From Mycobacterium paraffinicum (GTDB lineage: Bacteria; Actinomycetota; Actinomycetes; Mycobacteriales; Mycobacteriaceae), in NCBI RefSeq assembly GCF_001907675.1, contig NZ_MPNT01000006.1, positions 62,001 through 126,000 on the forward strand: a DNA stretch of 64,000 bases. The letters are read 5' to 3'. The notes beneath the pieces were generated by a model that was given only the letters and a program-made list of their open reading frames with translations, did not search any database and was not told the origin of the DNA. Below are positions 51,932-60,320 of the stretch, one piece after another; within the stretch, counting starts at the first letter, position 1, and every line of letters starts with the position of its first letter. The position numbers were made by a program, and so were the translations under genes.

Positions 51932-52030
51932 TTAAAACGTGCCGATGTTCGACATCATCCAGTAGAAGAACGCGACCAGTGCGCACATGGCTCCCCAGGT
52001 GACGGCCATCCGCACGAATTCTTCGATCAC
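51932..52030 (-). CDS. 32-residue membrane peptide, first gene of the operon
   Basis: GTG 52030 with GGGAGCAAGGG just upstream; the product starts MIEEFVRMAVTWGAM and continues CALVAFFYWMMSNIGTF to a TAA stop. A single amphipathic-to-hydrophobic span. It is the first reading frame after the two operators at 52063 and 52107. Between it and the next tiny gene lie 119 bases (51813-51931) in which I see no gene. Expression is unproven; conservation would settle it. Confidence 0.5.
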   Translation of the reverse strand: MIEEFVRMAVTWGAMCALVAFFYWMMSNIGTF

Positions 52031-52062
52031 ACCCTTGCTCCCGTCTCCGCTGGCCCGCTATC

Positions 52063-52078
52063 GGAAATATGCATTTCC
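52063..52078. promoter_or_regulatory. Recurrent 16-bp operator-like inverted repeat (perfect arms)
   Basis: GGAAATATGCATTTCC, extended to 18 by outer C and G. First of two sites upstream of the seven-gene membrane-protein operon, 32 bases before GTG 52030. Confidence 0.6.
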
Positions 52079-52106
52079 GTAAGATGCTAGCAGCATTATC
52101 AATTAC

Positions 52107-52122
52107 GAGAATTTACGTTGTC
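52107..52122. promoter_or_regulatory. Second operator-like repeat of the same promoter
   Basis: GAGAATTTACGTTGTC, 44 bp from the first copy. The only well-supported double site of this type in the window, again serving the membrane-protein operon since the gene on the other side ends here. Confidence 0.5.
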
Positions 52123-52132
52123 CGTCTGAGCC

Positions 52133-53584
52133 TCACACGTCGGCCATGGCGGCGAGTTCGTGCTTGACCACCTTGCCGACGTCGTTGCGGGGCAGCCGGT
52201 CGACGAACACGAATCGCACGGGTACGCGGTACGGCGTCAGCCGCTCCCGGCACCAGGCGGTGAGGCTGTCCTCTGTCACTGTGTCATCGCCGCGCACGAC
52301 GAACGCCCAGGGCACCTCACCGAGCCGCTCGTCGGGCACGCCTACGACGGCGGCTTCCCGCACACCGCCGGCGGCGAGGATGACGTCTTCGACGGTGCCC
52401 GGGAAGACCTTGAGGCCGCCGCGGTTGATCATGTCTGACACCCGGCCGTCGAGCCAGAGGAACCCGTCATCGTCGAACCAGCCCAGGTCGCCGGTGTGGA
52501 ACCAGCCGTCGTCGGTGAGCCGGTCGAGGAAGGCCGGATCGATGTTGCGGGCCGCTGTCGTCGGCGTACGCACCATCACCTCGTCGTCGGCGATGGTCAC
52601 GTCGATGCCCGGCAGCGGCCGTCCCACCGATCCGAGTTTGGTCTCTCCCCATTCGCGGGCGTCGGCGGCCGACCAGCCCACCACCTCGCCGCCGAGTTCT
52701 GTTTGGCCGTAGGAGTTGAGCACGATCACCCCGAACTTGTCCCTGAATCGGGCCGCTTGAACGGGTGACAGGGGAGCGGTGATCGACCGTACGATCCTCA
52801 GCGGCGACAAGTCCGTGACTGAGTCGTCGTGCAGCACCATGGTGAGCGCGGCGGGCGGTAGCACGGTGGATCGCAGTTGGTGCCGCCGAATCAGCGCCGC
52901 GAAATCAGACGCCGAAAATCGCTCCATCAGGACCACGCCCGAACCCGCCCGGAACGCGAACAGCACCTGGTAGATACCGGCCCACAACGACAACGACAGG
53001 GGCACAAGGTTCGGCATCGGTGGGCGCTTGGGGGTTTCCGTGACAGTTCGGGTACCACGCAGTTTCACCAACAGTCGGTCGATCAGATCGAGCACGGTAG
53101 TGTGACGAAGTGGCACCGGCTTCGGCGGTCCTGTGGTGCCGGAGGTGAACTGCAGCAGCGCCACATCGCCGTCGTAGCACCGCGCGTCGGCCGGCTGGTC
53201 GCATTGTCCCGCCGTCACCCACGCCAACGCGTCACCGACGATGACGGGGACGTGAGACATCGAAAACCGGTGTGCCAGAGCGGGCGTCGTGATGACTGCA
53301 ACGGGGCGCAATGTCTTCAGCTGGGCCACGACCTCGACATCGGCCGCCCTCGGGTTCAGCGGTGTGTACACCCCGCCGGCTCGCCACGTGCCGAATAGCG
53401 CGGCGATGGTGGTTGCGTCGTTGGGCAGCATAGCGGCCACGACCTGCCCCGTCGTCAGTCCGCCTTCGGTGAGCAACGCGCCGAGTTGGTCGGCGCTGGC
53501 CGTCAGCTCGTCGCGCGACACCTCGGCACCGAGCATGTGTACTGCGATCTCGGGCAGGCCGCCCAGCAGCTCGGTGAGACTCAC
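52133..53584 (-). CDS. AMP-forming acyl-CoA synthetase (ligase)
   Basis: 483 residues from GTG 53584 (GTGA overlap with the crotonase stop). The ATP loop is LLQFTSGTTGPPKPVPL (the usual KG lysine-glycine is KP here), followed by NSYGQTELGGE, GWFHTGDLGWFDDDG, GRVSDMINRGG and the terminal NDVGKVVKHEL. A somewhat short N-terminal domain. Last gene of the operon from 58505; would activate the acid degraded by it. Confidence 0.89.
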   Translation of the reverse strand: MSLTELLGGLPEIAVHMLGAEVSRDELTASADQLGALLTEGGLTTGQVVAAMLPNDATTIAALFGTWRAGGVYTPLNPRAADVEVVAQLKTLRPVAVITTPALAHRFSMSHVPVIVGDALAWVTAGQCDQPADARCYDGDVALLQFTSGTTGPPKPVPLRHTTVLDLIDRLLVKLRGTRTVTETPKRPPMPNLVPLSLSLWAGIYQVLFAFRAGSGVVLMERFSASDFAALIRRHQLRSTVLPPAALTMVLHDDSVTDLSPLRIVRSITAPLSPVQAARFRDKFGVIVLNSYGQTELGGEVVGWSAADAREWGETKLGSVGRPLPGIDVTIADDEVMVRTPTTAARNIDPAFLDRLTDDGWFHTGDLGWFDDDGFLWLDGRVSDMINRGGLKVFPGTVEDVILAAGGVREAAVVGVPDERLGEVPWAFVVRGDDTVTEDSLTAWCRERLTPYRVPVRFVFVDRLPRNDVGKVVKHELAAMADV

Positions 53585-54381
53585 GAATCCGCCTCTAACG
53601 GAGCCCATTTGGGCCTTCGCTTGTCCGCGAAGGCAAGGGGTCCCTCGTTCTGGTCGGGGTGTCCCCACATCGACGTCAGGTGCTTGGCGCCTTCTCGGCA
53701 CGCGTCCGTCAGGCCGTATTCGAGTGCGCCCCACAGCGCACGCTTGGTGGCGCGCATCGCCGCCGGCGAGTTCCTGGCGATCTTCTCGGCCAGCTCCTGG
53801 GCCACCTCGCGCAGCTTTTGTGGCGGGTCGACGACCTGACTGATCATGCCGAGCTGGTAGGCGCGCTGGGCGCTGAGCCGCTCGTGGCTGCCCACCAGAG
53901 CCATCCGCAGCACGGCTTCGGCTGGCATCTTGCGCATCAGGGCGATGGTTTCCAAGGCGCTGACCTGGCCGATCGAGACGTGCGGATCGACGAAGCTCGC
54001 ATTCGACGACGCGATGACGATGTCGGCGTCGGCCACCCAGTGCAACCCCCCGCCGGCGCACACCCCGTTGACGGCCGTGATGACCGGCTTCTCGACGTTG
54101 CAGTGCCACGCCGTCAACTTGAGGTCCAGTGTGCGCATGGTCTCCTGAAACTGCAGCACGGCCTCGCCGTCGAGCTCCTCGACGTCGGCGCCCACCTGAA
54201 ATGCCCGCCCGTTGCCGGTGTGCACGATGACGCGAACGTCGGGGTCGGCATTCAATTCCGCCCAGGCTCTGGGGAATTCCGCACGCATCACCGCGTCGTA
54301 AGCGTTGAGCCGGTCCGGCCGGTCGTTGATGATCCAGCCCACCGGCCCGTGCCGATCGACGACCAGTCTCTGGTATGTCAT
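53581..54381 (-). CDS. Crotonase-fold (enoyl-CoA hydratase/isomerase family) protein with His-His active site
   Basis: 266 residues from ATG 54381. The oxyanion-hole regions RAFQVGADV and VNGVCAGGGLHWVADAD are present. The two glutamates of hydratases (Glu144 and Glu164 in rat ECHS1) are replaced by His114 and His134 (GGGLHW, VDPHVSIG). Simple water addition is therefore doubtful; other crotonase chemistry is likely. Tandem paralogue of the next gene upstream, with the same replacements; both are coupled by 4-base overlaps. Confidence 0.88.
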   Translation of the reverse strand: MTYQRLVVDRHGPVGWIINDRPDRLNAYDAVMRAEFPRAWAELNADPDVRVIVHTGNGRAFQVGADVEELDGEAVLQFQETMRTLDLKLTAWHCNVEKPVITAVNGVCAGGGLHWVADADIVIASSNASFVDPHVSIGQVSALETIALMRKMPAEAVLRMALVGSHERLSAQRAYQLGMISQVVDPPQKLREVAQELAEKIARNSPAAMRATKRALWGALEYGLTDACREGAKHLTSMWGHPDQNEGPLAFADKRRPKWAPLEADS

Positions 54382-55193
54382 GAAGCCTCCACGGCGTCCG
54401 ACAGCGGTTGCCAGCGTGGCGCGCGCTTCTCGCGCCACGCCTGGGCGCCCTCGGCGTGATCGGGATGATCACGCAGCCGCCAGATTTCGTCGGCGGCATC
54501 TTCACGCGCCTGGGTCATACCGACTTCCAGGGAATGCCACAGCGCCTTTTTGGTGGCGCGCAACGCGGTTGGGGAATTGCCGGCTATCGCGGTGGCGAGC
54601 CGTCCCGCCGCGGCGCGGAGCTGATCGGCAGGTACCACCTCGGACAAGATGCCCAATTCGTAGGCCCGTTGCGCCGAGATGCGTTCGCCTTTGCCGCTTA
54701 ACGCCATTCGGGTGATCGCCTCCATCGGGGACTTGCGAAGCAGTGTGATCGCCTCGTAGGCGACGGCCTGACCGAGCGACACGTGCGGGTCGACGAACGA
54801 GGCCCGCTCGGCCGCGATCACGATGTCGGCGTCGGCCACCAGGTGCAGGCCGCCGCCCGCGCAGACGCCGTTCACTGCGGCGATCACCGGCTTCCACACG
54901 CCGCAGTGCGACGACGAGATCTTCAGCTCGGCGTCCCGGGTCCGACGTGAATGCCGGCGCATCGCCTCCTTGTTGCGCGCCACCTGCACCACGTCCATGC
55001 CCGTGCAGAAGGCACTGCCGTTGGCCGTGTTGACGATCACCCGGACGGCGGGATCGGCTTCCAGGTCGGCCCAGGCCGCCTCGAGTTCGTCGAGCATCAA
55101 CGAGTCGAACGCGTTGCCCGCGTCCGGCCTGTTCAGGATCAGCCAGCCGATACCGCCGGACTTTTCCAATACCAGCCGCTGGTAGGTGCTCAC
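54378..55193 (-). CDS. Crotonase-fold protein with His-His active site (tandem paralogue)
   Basis: 271 residues from GTG 55193 (GTGA overlap with the acyl-CoA dehydrogenase stop). It has SAFCTGMDVVQVARN and VNGVCAGGGLHLVADADIVI, with His117 and His137 at the two catalytic glutamate positions (GGGLHL, VDPHVSLG). Very similar to its downstream neighbour, including the C-terminal RATKKALWHSLE; the pair arose by tandem duplication and may form a heteromer or act on successive substrates. Confidence 0.88.
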   Translation of the reverse strand: MSTYQRLVLEKSGGIGWLILNRPDAGNAFDSLMLDELEAAWADLEADPAVRVIVNTANGSAFCTGMDVVQVARNKEAMRRHSRRTRDAELKISSSHCGVWKPVIAAVNGVCAGGGLHLVADADIVIAAERASFVDPHVSLGQAVAYEAITLLRKSPMEAITRMALSGKGERISAQRAYELGILSEVVPADQLRAAAGRLATAIAGNSPTALRATKKALWHSLEVGMTQAREDAADEIWRLRDHPDHAEGAQAWREKRAPRWQPLSDAVEAS

Positions 55194-56437
55194 GAGCGCG
55201 GGATGTCCTTCCAGGGTTTCCCCTTCCAGGGGTCCGGTTCCTTGGGTAACCCGAGCACGCGCTCACCGAGGATGTTCTTGTTGATGTCGGTGGTGCCGCC
55301 CTCGGTCCCGTTCGCGAGGCTGCGCAGCATGCCGTGGACGTCTCGCGGCAGGGCGTCCGGGTCGTCGGTCGCCGGCCAGGCGACCGCGTCGGTGCCCAGC
55401 AGGTCCGCCATGAGGTCCTGGATTTGCTGGTTGAGCGTGGCCTGGTGCACCTTGCCGATCGAGGACGCGGCTCCCGGCGACTGGCCGGCCGAAAGTGCCG
55501 CCTTGACACGGTCATTGGTCCAGCCTCGGATCTGCTCCTGTGCCCACAGCCGCATGATCTTGTTCCTGATGACCGGGTCGTCCCACCGGCCGGTCTCTCG
55601 TGCCAGCGCTATCAGGCGATCAGTGCCGGAGCCGCCGAGGCGCCCCATGCCGCCCGACCCGGAGCCCGAAACCATCTGCCGCTCACTGGACAACGTCGAC
55701 GCGCTGACACGCCACCCGTCGTTGACGTCGCCCACGCGGTGCGCGTCGGGGACGCGGGCATTGTCGATGAAGACCTCGTTGAACTCCGCCTCACCGGTGA
55801 TCTGACGCAATGGTCGCACCTCGACGCCGGGTTGATGCATGTCGAGCAGGAAGTAGGTGATGCCCTTGTGCTTGGGCGCCTCCGGGTCGGTTCTCGCGAG
55901 CAGGATCGCGAAGTCGGCCTCGTCGGCCCACGTGGTCCAGACCTTCTGGCCCGAGATCACCCACTCATCCGCGTCCCGGACGGCCCGCGTTGCCAACGAG
56001 GCGAGGTCGGACCCGGCACCCGGCTCGCTGAAGAGCTGACACCACTTTTCCTCGTTGCGCACGATCGGCGGCAGAAACCGCAGCCGCTGCTCTTCCGTTC
56101 CGTGGCTGAACAACGCTGCGGCGGCGTTGTTGAGTCCCAGGGGATTCAGCCGGGACAGCCGCAGTGGACGCAGCACCCGATCGATCGCCAGGGCGACCTC
56201 GTTGCCGATGCCCAGACCGCCGTATTCGCGTGCCCAGGTCGGCACGACAAGGCCGGACGCGGCGAAGATCGGATACCACTGGCGGTAGTCCGCGGGACTT
56301 CGCACCGCATGCAGGGCAGCGGGACCCTCGGCGGCGGAGATGCGCCAGGAGACCGGTACCTCGGCGTCGACCCATTGTTCGACGGCCGCGACGGCTTCAG
56401 CGGCGCTCGTGGCCTCGGTGATCGGCAGCGGTGTCAT
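55190..56437 (-). CDS. Acyl-CoA dehydrogenase
   Basis: 415 residues from ATG 56437. VVPTWAREYGGLGIGNEVAL, CQLFSEPGAGSDLASLATRA, GQKVWTTWADEADFAILLAR and a C-terminal part with GGTTDINKNILGERVLGLP. A full long-type chain with the flavin-contact motif. No short partner adjoins it. It provides the alpha-beta oxidation step of the operon, whose hydratase is probably the double hot-dog protein at 57255. Confidence 0.91.
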   Translation of the reverse strand: MTPLPITEATSAAEAVAAVEQWVDAEVPVSWRISAAEGPAALHAVRSPADYRQWYPIFAASGLVVPTWAREYGGLGIGNEVALAIDRVLRPLRLSRLNPLGLNNAAAALFSHGTEEQRLRFLPPIVRNEEKWCQLFSEPGAGSDLASLATRAVRDADEWVISGQKVWTTWADEADFAILLARTDPEAPKHKGITYFLLDMHQPGVEVRPLRQITGEAEFNEVFIDNARVPDAHRVGDVNDGWRVSASTLSSERQMVSGSGSGGMGRLGGSGTDRLIALARETGRWDDPVIRNKIMRLWAQEQIRGWTNDRVKAALSAGQSPGAASSIGKVHQATLNQQIQDLMADLLGTDAVAWPATDDPDALPRDVHGMLRSLANGTEGGTTDINKNILGERVLGLPKEPDPWKGKPWKDIPRS

Positions 56438-56443
56438 GATCGT

Positions 56444-57250
56444 CTAGCGTCCCTGGAACTTCGCCTCGCGCCTGTCGCGGAACGCCGCCAATCCCTCCTT
56501 GAAATCCTCACTGCGGCTGGATAACTCAAGTGCCATCGCCTCGTTCTGCAGGTGACGGTCCAGGTCGAGCCCGTTGCCGCTGTGCAGCAGCCACTTGGTG
56601 AGCCCCAGCGCCACCGTCGGGGCGTCGGCAAGACCCCTGATCAGTTCGCTTGCGGCCGTTTCCAGTTCACCGACAGGGGCGGCGGTGTGAATGATGCCCC
56701 ACTCGGCCGCGGTGGATCCGGGGATCTCCTTGCCGAGCATCAGGAGCTGCCGGGTGTGGACCAGGCCGACGAGCCGAGGCAGCAGCCAGGCCGCCCCGCT
56801 GTCGGGGGTGAAGCCCCGGGCCATGAAGGGTTCCCAGAACCGCGCGTCCTCGGCGGCGACGCAGAAGTCGGAAGCCAGTGCAATGTGAAACCCGAGACCG
56901 GCGGCCCAGCCCCGCACCACCGAGACGATGGGCACCTGAGTCTCGAGCATCAGCGGGATGAGCCGGTTCGCCTTGTTGGGCAGCCGGCGCTGTGTGCTGC
57001 CCACCCTGGGCTTTCGCTCGGAGCGGGTGTTGTTGGCGATCAGGTCGGAGCCGGCGCAGAAGTCGGGTCCCTCGGCGTCGATCCTGATGACACGAACGGA
57101 CTCGTCGACACCCGCGGCGGCGAGATGCGCGATCATCGCGTCGAGCATTACGTCGTTGACCGCGTTCCGGCGATCGGCGCGCTCGAATCTCAGGCGCAAG
57201 GTCGCACCTTCTTGTTCGGCCCTGAGGCCTTCAACGCTGTCGTAACTCAT
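56444..57250 (-). CDS. Enoyl-CoA hydratase/isomerase family protein
   Basis: 268 residues from ATG 57250; the frame is open further upstream but there overlaps the next gene. FCAGSDLIANNTRS and VRGWAAGLGFHIALASDFCV form the oxyanion region. The first glutamate position is His122; instead an aspartate, Asp150 in GFTPDSG, is placed as in isomerase-like or PaaG-like crotonases. It lies 4 bases downstream of the double hot-dog gene. Confidence 0.88.
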   Translation of the reverse strand: MSYDSVEGLRAEQEGATLRLRFERADRRNAVNDVMLDAMIAHLAAAGVDESVRVIRIDAEGPDFCAGSDLIANNTRSERKPRVGSTQRRLPNKANRLIPLMLETQVPIVSVVRGWAAGLGFHIALASDFCVAAEDARFWEPFMARGFTPDSGAAWLLPRLVGLVHTRQLLMLGKEIPGSTAAEWGIIHTAAPVGELETAASELIRGLADAPTVALGLTKWLLHSGNGLDLDRHLQNEAMALELSSRSEDFKEGLAAFRDRREAKFQGR

Positions 57251-57254
57251 GTGC

Positions 57255-58505
57255 TCAGGCTTCGGCGAATCGCGCCGACACGGCGGTGAGCAGGTCTGAG
57301 AGGTTGGTTGCCCGTCCGGGTGGATCGGGTAGCCGGACGGGTCCGTGTTCGCGGCTGGGCAGCAGAATTGTCGCGTTCCCCGGCGCCGTGATCTGGCCAC
57401 GGTGGTTTGTCGCCGCCAGCTCGAGGTCGACGGCCGGCCGATTGTCCCCGGCGAGGTACTTGCGGACCACCTTTCCCGTGATGGTGTGTAAATCGCCGAC
57501 GTAGTTGAAGAGGCGGAATTCGCACCCGAGCTTCCACAGCCAGCCGTCGTCACCCATCCAGTCGGTGCACAGGTGAATAAGCCACGACTCGCGCATCCGG
57601 CCGTAGTCGAAGGTGGTGGGGTTCCCCGCATTGCGGGCCGCCTCCGGTTCCCAGTGCACACGCTGCTGCGCATCCGGCACACCGTATTCGTTGGGCGTGT
57701 AGAAACGGGGAATGCGCTGCCGATTGCGCCACGCCAGCCGCAGGGGCCGCACCCCATACATCCCGGTTCCCATGCCGACATGCCAGCAGACCATGTCGGT
57801 GACCGTCAGCGGGCCTTTGGTCAAGGTGCCGATGTCGTCACCCTCGTCGACGTCCTCCCACCATCGCGGTTCGGCGCCACGCGGTGTTTCGCGCGCGTAT
57901 CTGTCGTCCAATTCCGCGATTTCGTCCGGCGTCCACGACTTCAGTTCGACGGCCTCGTACTTCTTACGCCCGCGCGCCTTACTGCGTTCGGTGCGGATCA
58001 TGTTGCGGTACTGCGCGCCCAAAATGACGCCTTCGTCGTCGCGGAACACCTGTGCCGACCACTCATGGACGGCCCGATCGGCGAATTCGCTGCTCTTGTC
58101 CAGGGCCGCGACCAGAGCGCTGCGTCGGAAGACGCGATGATTGGCACGCAGCGGCGCCCACCACTCGCGCGACGAAGACGCGTAGAAAGCATGGACGCCG
58201 CGCAGGGGGTCACCCTTGGTCAGCGCGCGGTCTCCGTCGGAGAGCGTGGTCACCTCGTCCTCGCCTATCAGGGTGTCGCCCCCGACGAGCGCGGGCGGTG
58301 CGATCGACTCAGCCCACACGGATTTGGCGGCGTACTCCGCGTCGGTCCACAGCGGGTTGGCGTCGCCGTAGCTCTCCGCCACGTGGCGGAAGCAGTCTTC
58401 ATTGGGTCTGAAGTAATGCGGCGGCTGAGTATGGGGGACCGCGATGCCGATGGTGGCGCGCAACCGGGCCAATCCTTCGTCGGTAATCTGACCGGGTTCC
58501 GGCAT
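57255..58505 (-). CDS. Double hot-dog acyl dehydratase (FAS1-like plus MaoC-like)
   Basis: 416 residues from ATG 58505. First hot-dog unit at about 30-170, with HYFRPNEDCFRHVAESYGDANPLW and AESIAPPALVGGD; second unit from about 215, with DVDEGDDIGTLTKGPLTVTD and MVCWHVGMGTGMYG. The tail ends with an alanine-rich helix. Two-domain proteins of this sort act as enoyl-CoA hydratases for bulky substrates. First gene of the six-gene operon down to 52133; an operator-like repeat is 23 bases upstream. Confidence 0.83.
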   Translation of the reverse strand: MPEPGQITDEGLARLRATIGIAVPHTQPPHYFRPNEDCFRHVAESYGDANPLWTDAEYAAKSVWAESIAPPALVGGDTLIGEDEVTTLSDGDRALTKGDPLRGVHAFYASSSREWWAPLRANHRVFRRSALVAALDKSSEFADRAVHEWSAQVFRDDEGVILGAQYRNMIRTERSKARGRKKYEAVELKSWTPDEIAELDDRYARETPRGAEPRWWEDVDEGDDIGTLTKGPLTVTDMVCWHVGMGTGMYGVRPLRLAWRNRQRIPRFYTPNEYGVPDAQQRVHWEPEAARNAGNPTTFDYGRMRESWLIHLCTDWMGDDGWLWKLGCEFRLFNYVGDLHTITGKVVRKYLAGDNRPAVDLELAATNHRGQITAPGNATILLPSREHGPVRLPDPPGRATNLSDLLTAVSARFAEA

Positions 58506-58528
58506 GGAAATTAAGATACCCGAAAAGC

Positions 58529-58543
58529 GGAAACGCCGTTAAC
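58529..58543. promoter_or_regulatory. Operator-like repeat, 3-base spacer variant
   Basis: GGAAACGCCGTTAAC between the divergent double hot-dog (start 58505) and crotonase (start 58558) genes. Spacer of 3, with the same AAC-GnC-GTT core as the site at 38435. Confidence 0.4.
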
Positions 58544-58557
58544 GCAGGGATGAGGAT

Positions 58558-59385
58558 ATGAGCGAGCAACCATCAGGCATCGTGGCGGCCGTCGGTGAGG
58601 ACGGGGTGCTGCGAATCACCATCGACCGCGCTGATGTCGGAAATTCGTTGTCGCCCTTGGCCCGCGAGGCTCTCACCGAGGCGTTGGTCCTGGCCAACGA
58701 CCGACCCGACGTCCGCGCCGTGCTGTTGAGCGCGACCGGTGACCGCCATTTCTGTGCCGGTGCGGGCTTGCCGTCGCAGACTGCGAACGCTGACACACAA
58801 CCAAAACGCCTCTCGGAGAAGCGGCCCGGTGATATCGCTCGCATGCTCCAGCAAGGCTGGCAGCGATTGATTGCCTCGATATTGGATTGCGACAAACCCG
58901 TGGTGGCCGCTGTCAACGGCACGGCTGCCGGCGCCGGCGCCAGCTTGGTGCTGGCAGCCGATCTGGTGGTCATGTCAGCGCGGGCGAAGCTTGTGGAGGC
59001 GTTCGTGCACCGGGGGATCCTTCCCGATTCGGGGGCCGTCCACCTGCTGACGAGAATTGTCGGTCTGCGCAAGGCCACCGAACTCTTGATGCTCGGCGAA
59101 CCGGTCGATGCTGCCACCTGCGAGAAGCTCGGGCTGGTCAATCGCGTGACCGCACCGGAAGACACCCGCGCGGTCGCCGAGGAACTCGCGGTACGGCTGG
59201 CCGCGGGCCCCACGGTGATGCTGGCACTGACCAAACGGCTGTTGAAAGTGTCGTCGGAGTCGGACCGACACCGCGCGTTCGAGCAAGAAGCCTGGGCACA
59301 GGAGGTGGTGTCACGCACCGTGGACCTCCAGGAGGGCCTCGCGTCGTTCGCCGAACGCAGGGAGCCCAAGTTCCTCGGTCGTTGA
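58558..59385 (+). CDS. Enoyl-CoA hydratase/isomerase family protein
   Basis: 275 residues from ATG 58558 (AGGGATGAGG upstream). HFCAGAGLPSQTANAD and VNGTAAGAGASLVLAADLVV form the CoA-binding oxyanion sites. The first hydratase glutamate is Ser, and the acidic residue is in GILPDSG, as in isomerase-type crotonases. It shares its layout with the product at 56444. Single-gene unit, divergent from the beta-oxidation operon. Confidence 0.88.
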   Translation: MSEQPSGIVAAVGEDGVLRITIDRADVGNSLSPLAREALTEALVLANDRPDVRAVLLSATGDRHFCAGAGLPSQTANADTQPKRLSEKRPGDIARMLQQGWQRLIASILDCDKPVVAAVNGTAAGAGASLVLAADLVVMSARAKLVEAFVHRGILPDSGAVHLLTRIVGLRKATELLMLGEPVDAATCEKLGLVNRVTAPEDTRAVAEELAVRLAAGPTVMLALTKRLLKVSSESDRHRAFEQEAWAQEVVSRTVDLQEGLASFAERREPKFLGR

Positions 59386-59396
59386 CCGGTCGCGTA

Positions 59397-60263
59397 TCAG
59401 GCGGCGGTGGGTCCGCCGCGAATGGTGAACGTGGCGCTGTCGTCGATCTCGTCGATCGACGATGCCACCGACTCCGCAGTCAAAGCCGTGTCCTCGATTC
59501 CCTTGGTGACGCCGATGAACACCCGGGAAACCTTCCCGGCGCCGACCGAGTAGATATGCGCGGTGCGGTCGCAGGAGCGATGACAGAGGTAGATCACCAC
59601 CGGAGTGACGAGCTCGGGATGCATGGCCTTACCGGCCTCGCCCATGATGTCCTCGGTCATCCGCGTCCGCGCGATGGGGGCGATGGCGTTGACCGCGATG
59701 CCATTGCGGGCACCCTCGATGGCGAGCACGTGCATCATGCCGACAAGGCCCATCTTCGCGGCTCCGTAGTTGGCCTGACCGAAGTTGCCGAAAAGCCCGG
59801 TACCAGAAGTGGTCTGAACGATTCGTCCGTAATTCTGCGTCCGCATGATCGGCCACACCGCCCGTGTCACATTGAAGGCGCCGGCCAGGTGTACCGCTAT
59901 GACCGCGTCGACTTGCTCGGCGGTCATGTTCTTGAAGGCCGCGTCGCGCAGAATCCCCGCGTTGTTCACCAGAATATCGACCTGACCGAAGGCGTCCATC
60001 GCCGCCCTGACGATCGCCGCGCCGCCCTCCTCGGTGGCCACCGAGTCGCCGTTGGCGATCGCGGTGCCGCCCGCGGCTGTGATCTCGTCGGCCACGGCTT
60101 GCGCTGCCGACGTCGACGCGCCGCTGCCGTCCACGCTGCTGCCCAGGTCGTTCACGACGACTCGGGCGCCACGCCGGGCGAGCTCGAGGGCGTGACAGCG
60201 GCCAAGGCCGCCGCCGGCACCGGTGACGATGGCCACCTGATTGTCGAAAGTCATTGACTGCAT
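59397..60263 (-). CDS. SDR resembling the dehydrogenase domain of MFE-2 (3-hydroxyacyl-CoA dehydrogenase)
   Basis: 288 residues from ATG 60263; ATG 60254 is an alternative. VAIVTGAGGGLGRCHALELA and VVVNDLGSSVDGSGAS match the start of peroxisomal multifunctional enzyme 2/17beta-HSD4; NNAGILRDAAF and YGAAK (Tyr166/Lys170) follow. About 40 residues longer than a minimal SDR, again as in MFE-2. Probably oxidises a 3-hydroxyacyl-CoA, the step after hydration. Divergent from the ligase at 60321. Confidence 0.87.
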   Translation of the reverse strand: MQSMTFDNQVAIVTGAGGGLGRCHALELARRGARVVVNDLGSSVDGSGASTSAAQAVADEITAAGGTAIANGDSVATEEGGAAIVRAAMDAFGQVDILVNNAGILRDAAFKNMTAEQVDAVIAVHLAGAFNVTRAVWPIMRTQNYGRIVQTTSGTGLFGNFGQANYGAAKMGLVGMMHVLAIEGARNGIAVNAIAPIARTRMTEDIMGEAGKAMHPELVTPVVIYLCHRSCDRTAHIYSVGAGKVSRVFIGVTKGIEDTALTAESVASSIDEIDDSATFTIRGGPTAA

Positions 60264-60289
60264 GGGTGAGAGGTTACATTTACTCAATC

Positions 60290-60305
60290 GAGAGCAGTAA
60301 TTTGC
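60290..60305. promoter_or_regulatory. Weak copy of the recurrent operator
   Basis: GAGAGCAGTAATTTGC in the 57-bp gap between the divergent SDR and ligase genes; position and spacing fit, but both arms carry mismatches. Confidence 0.3.
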
Positions 60306-60320
60306 ATCGGAGGGACATCC

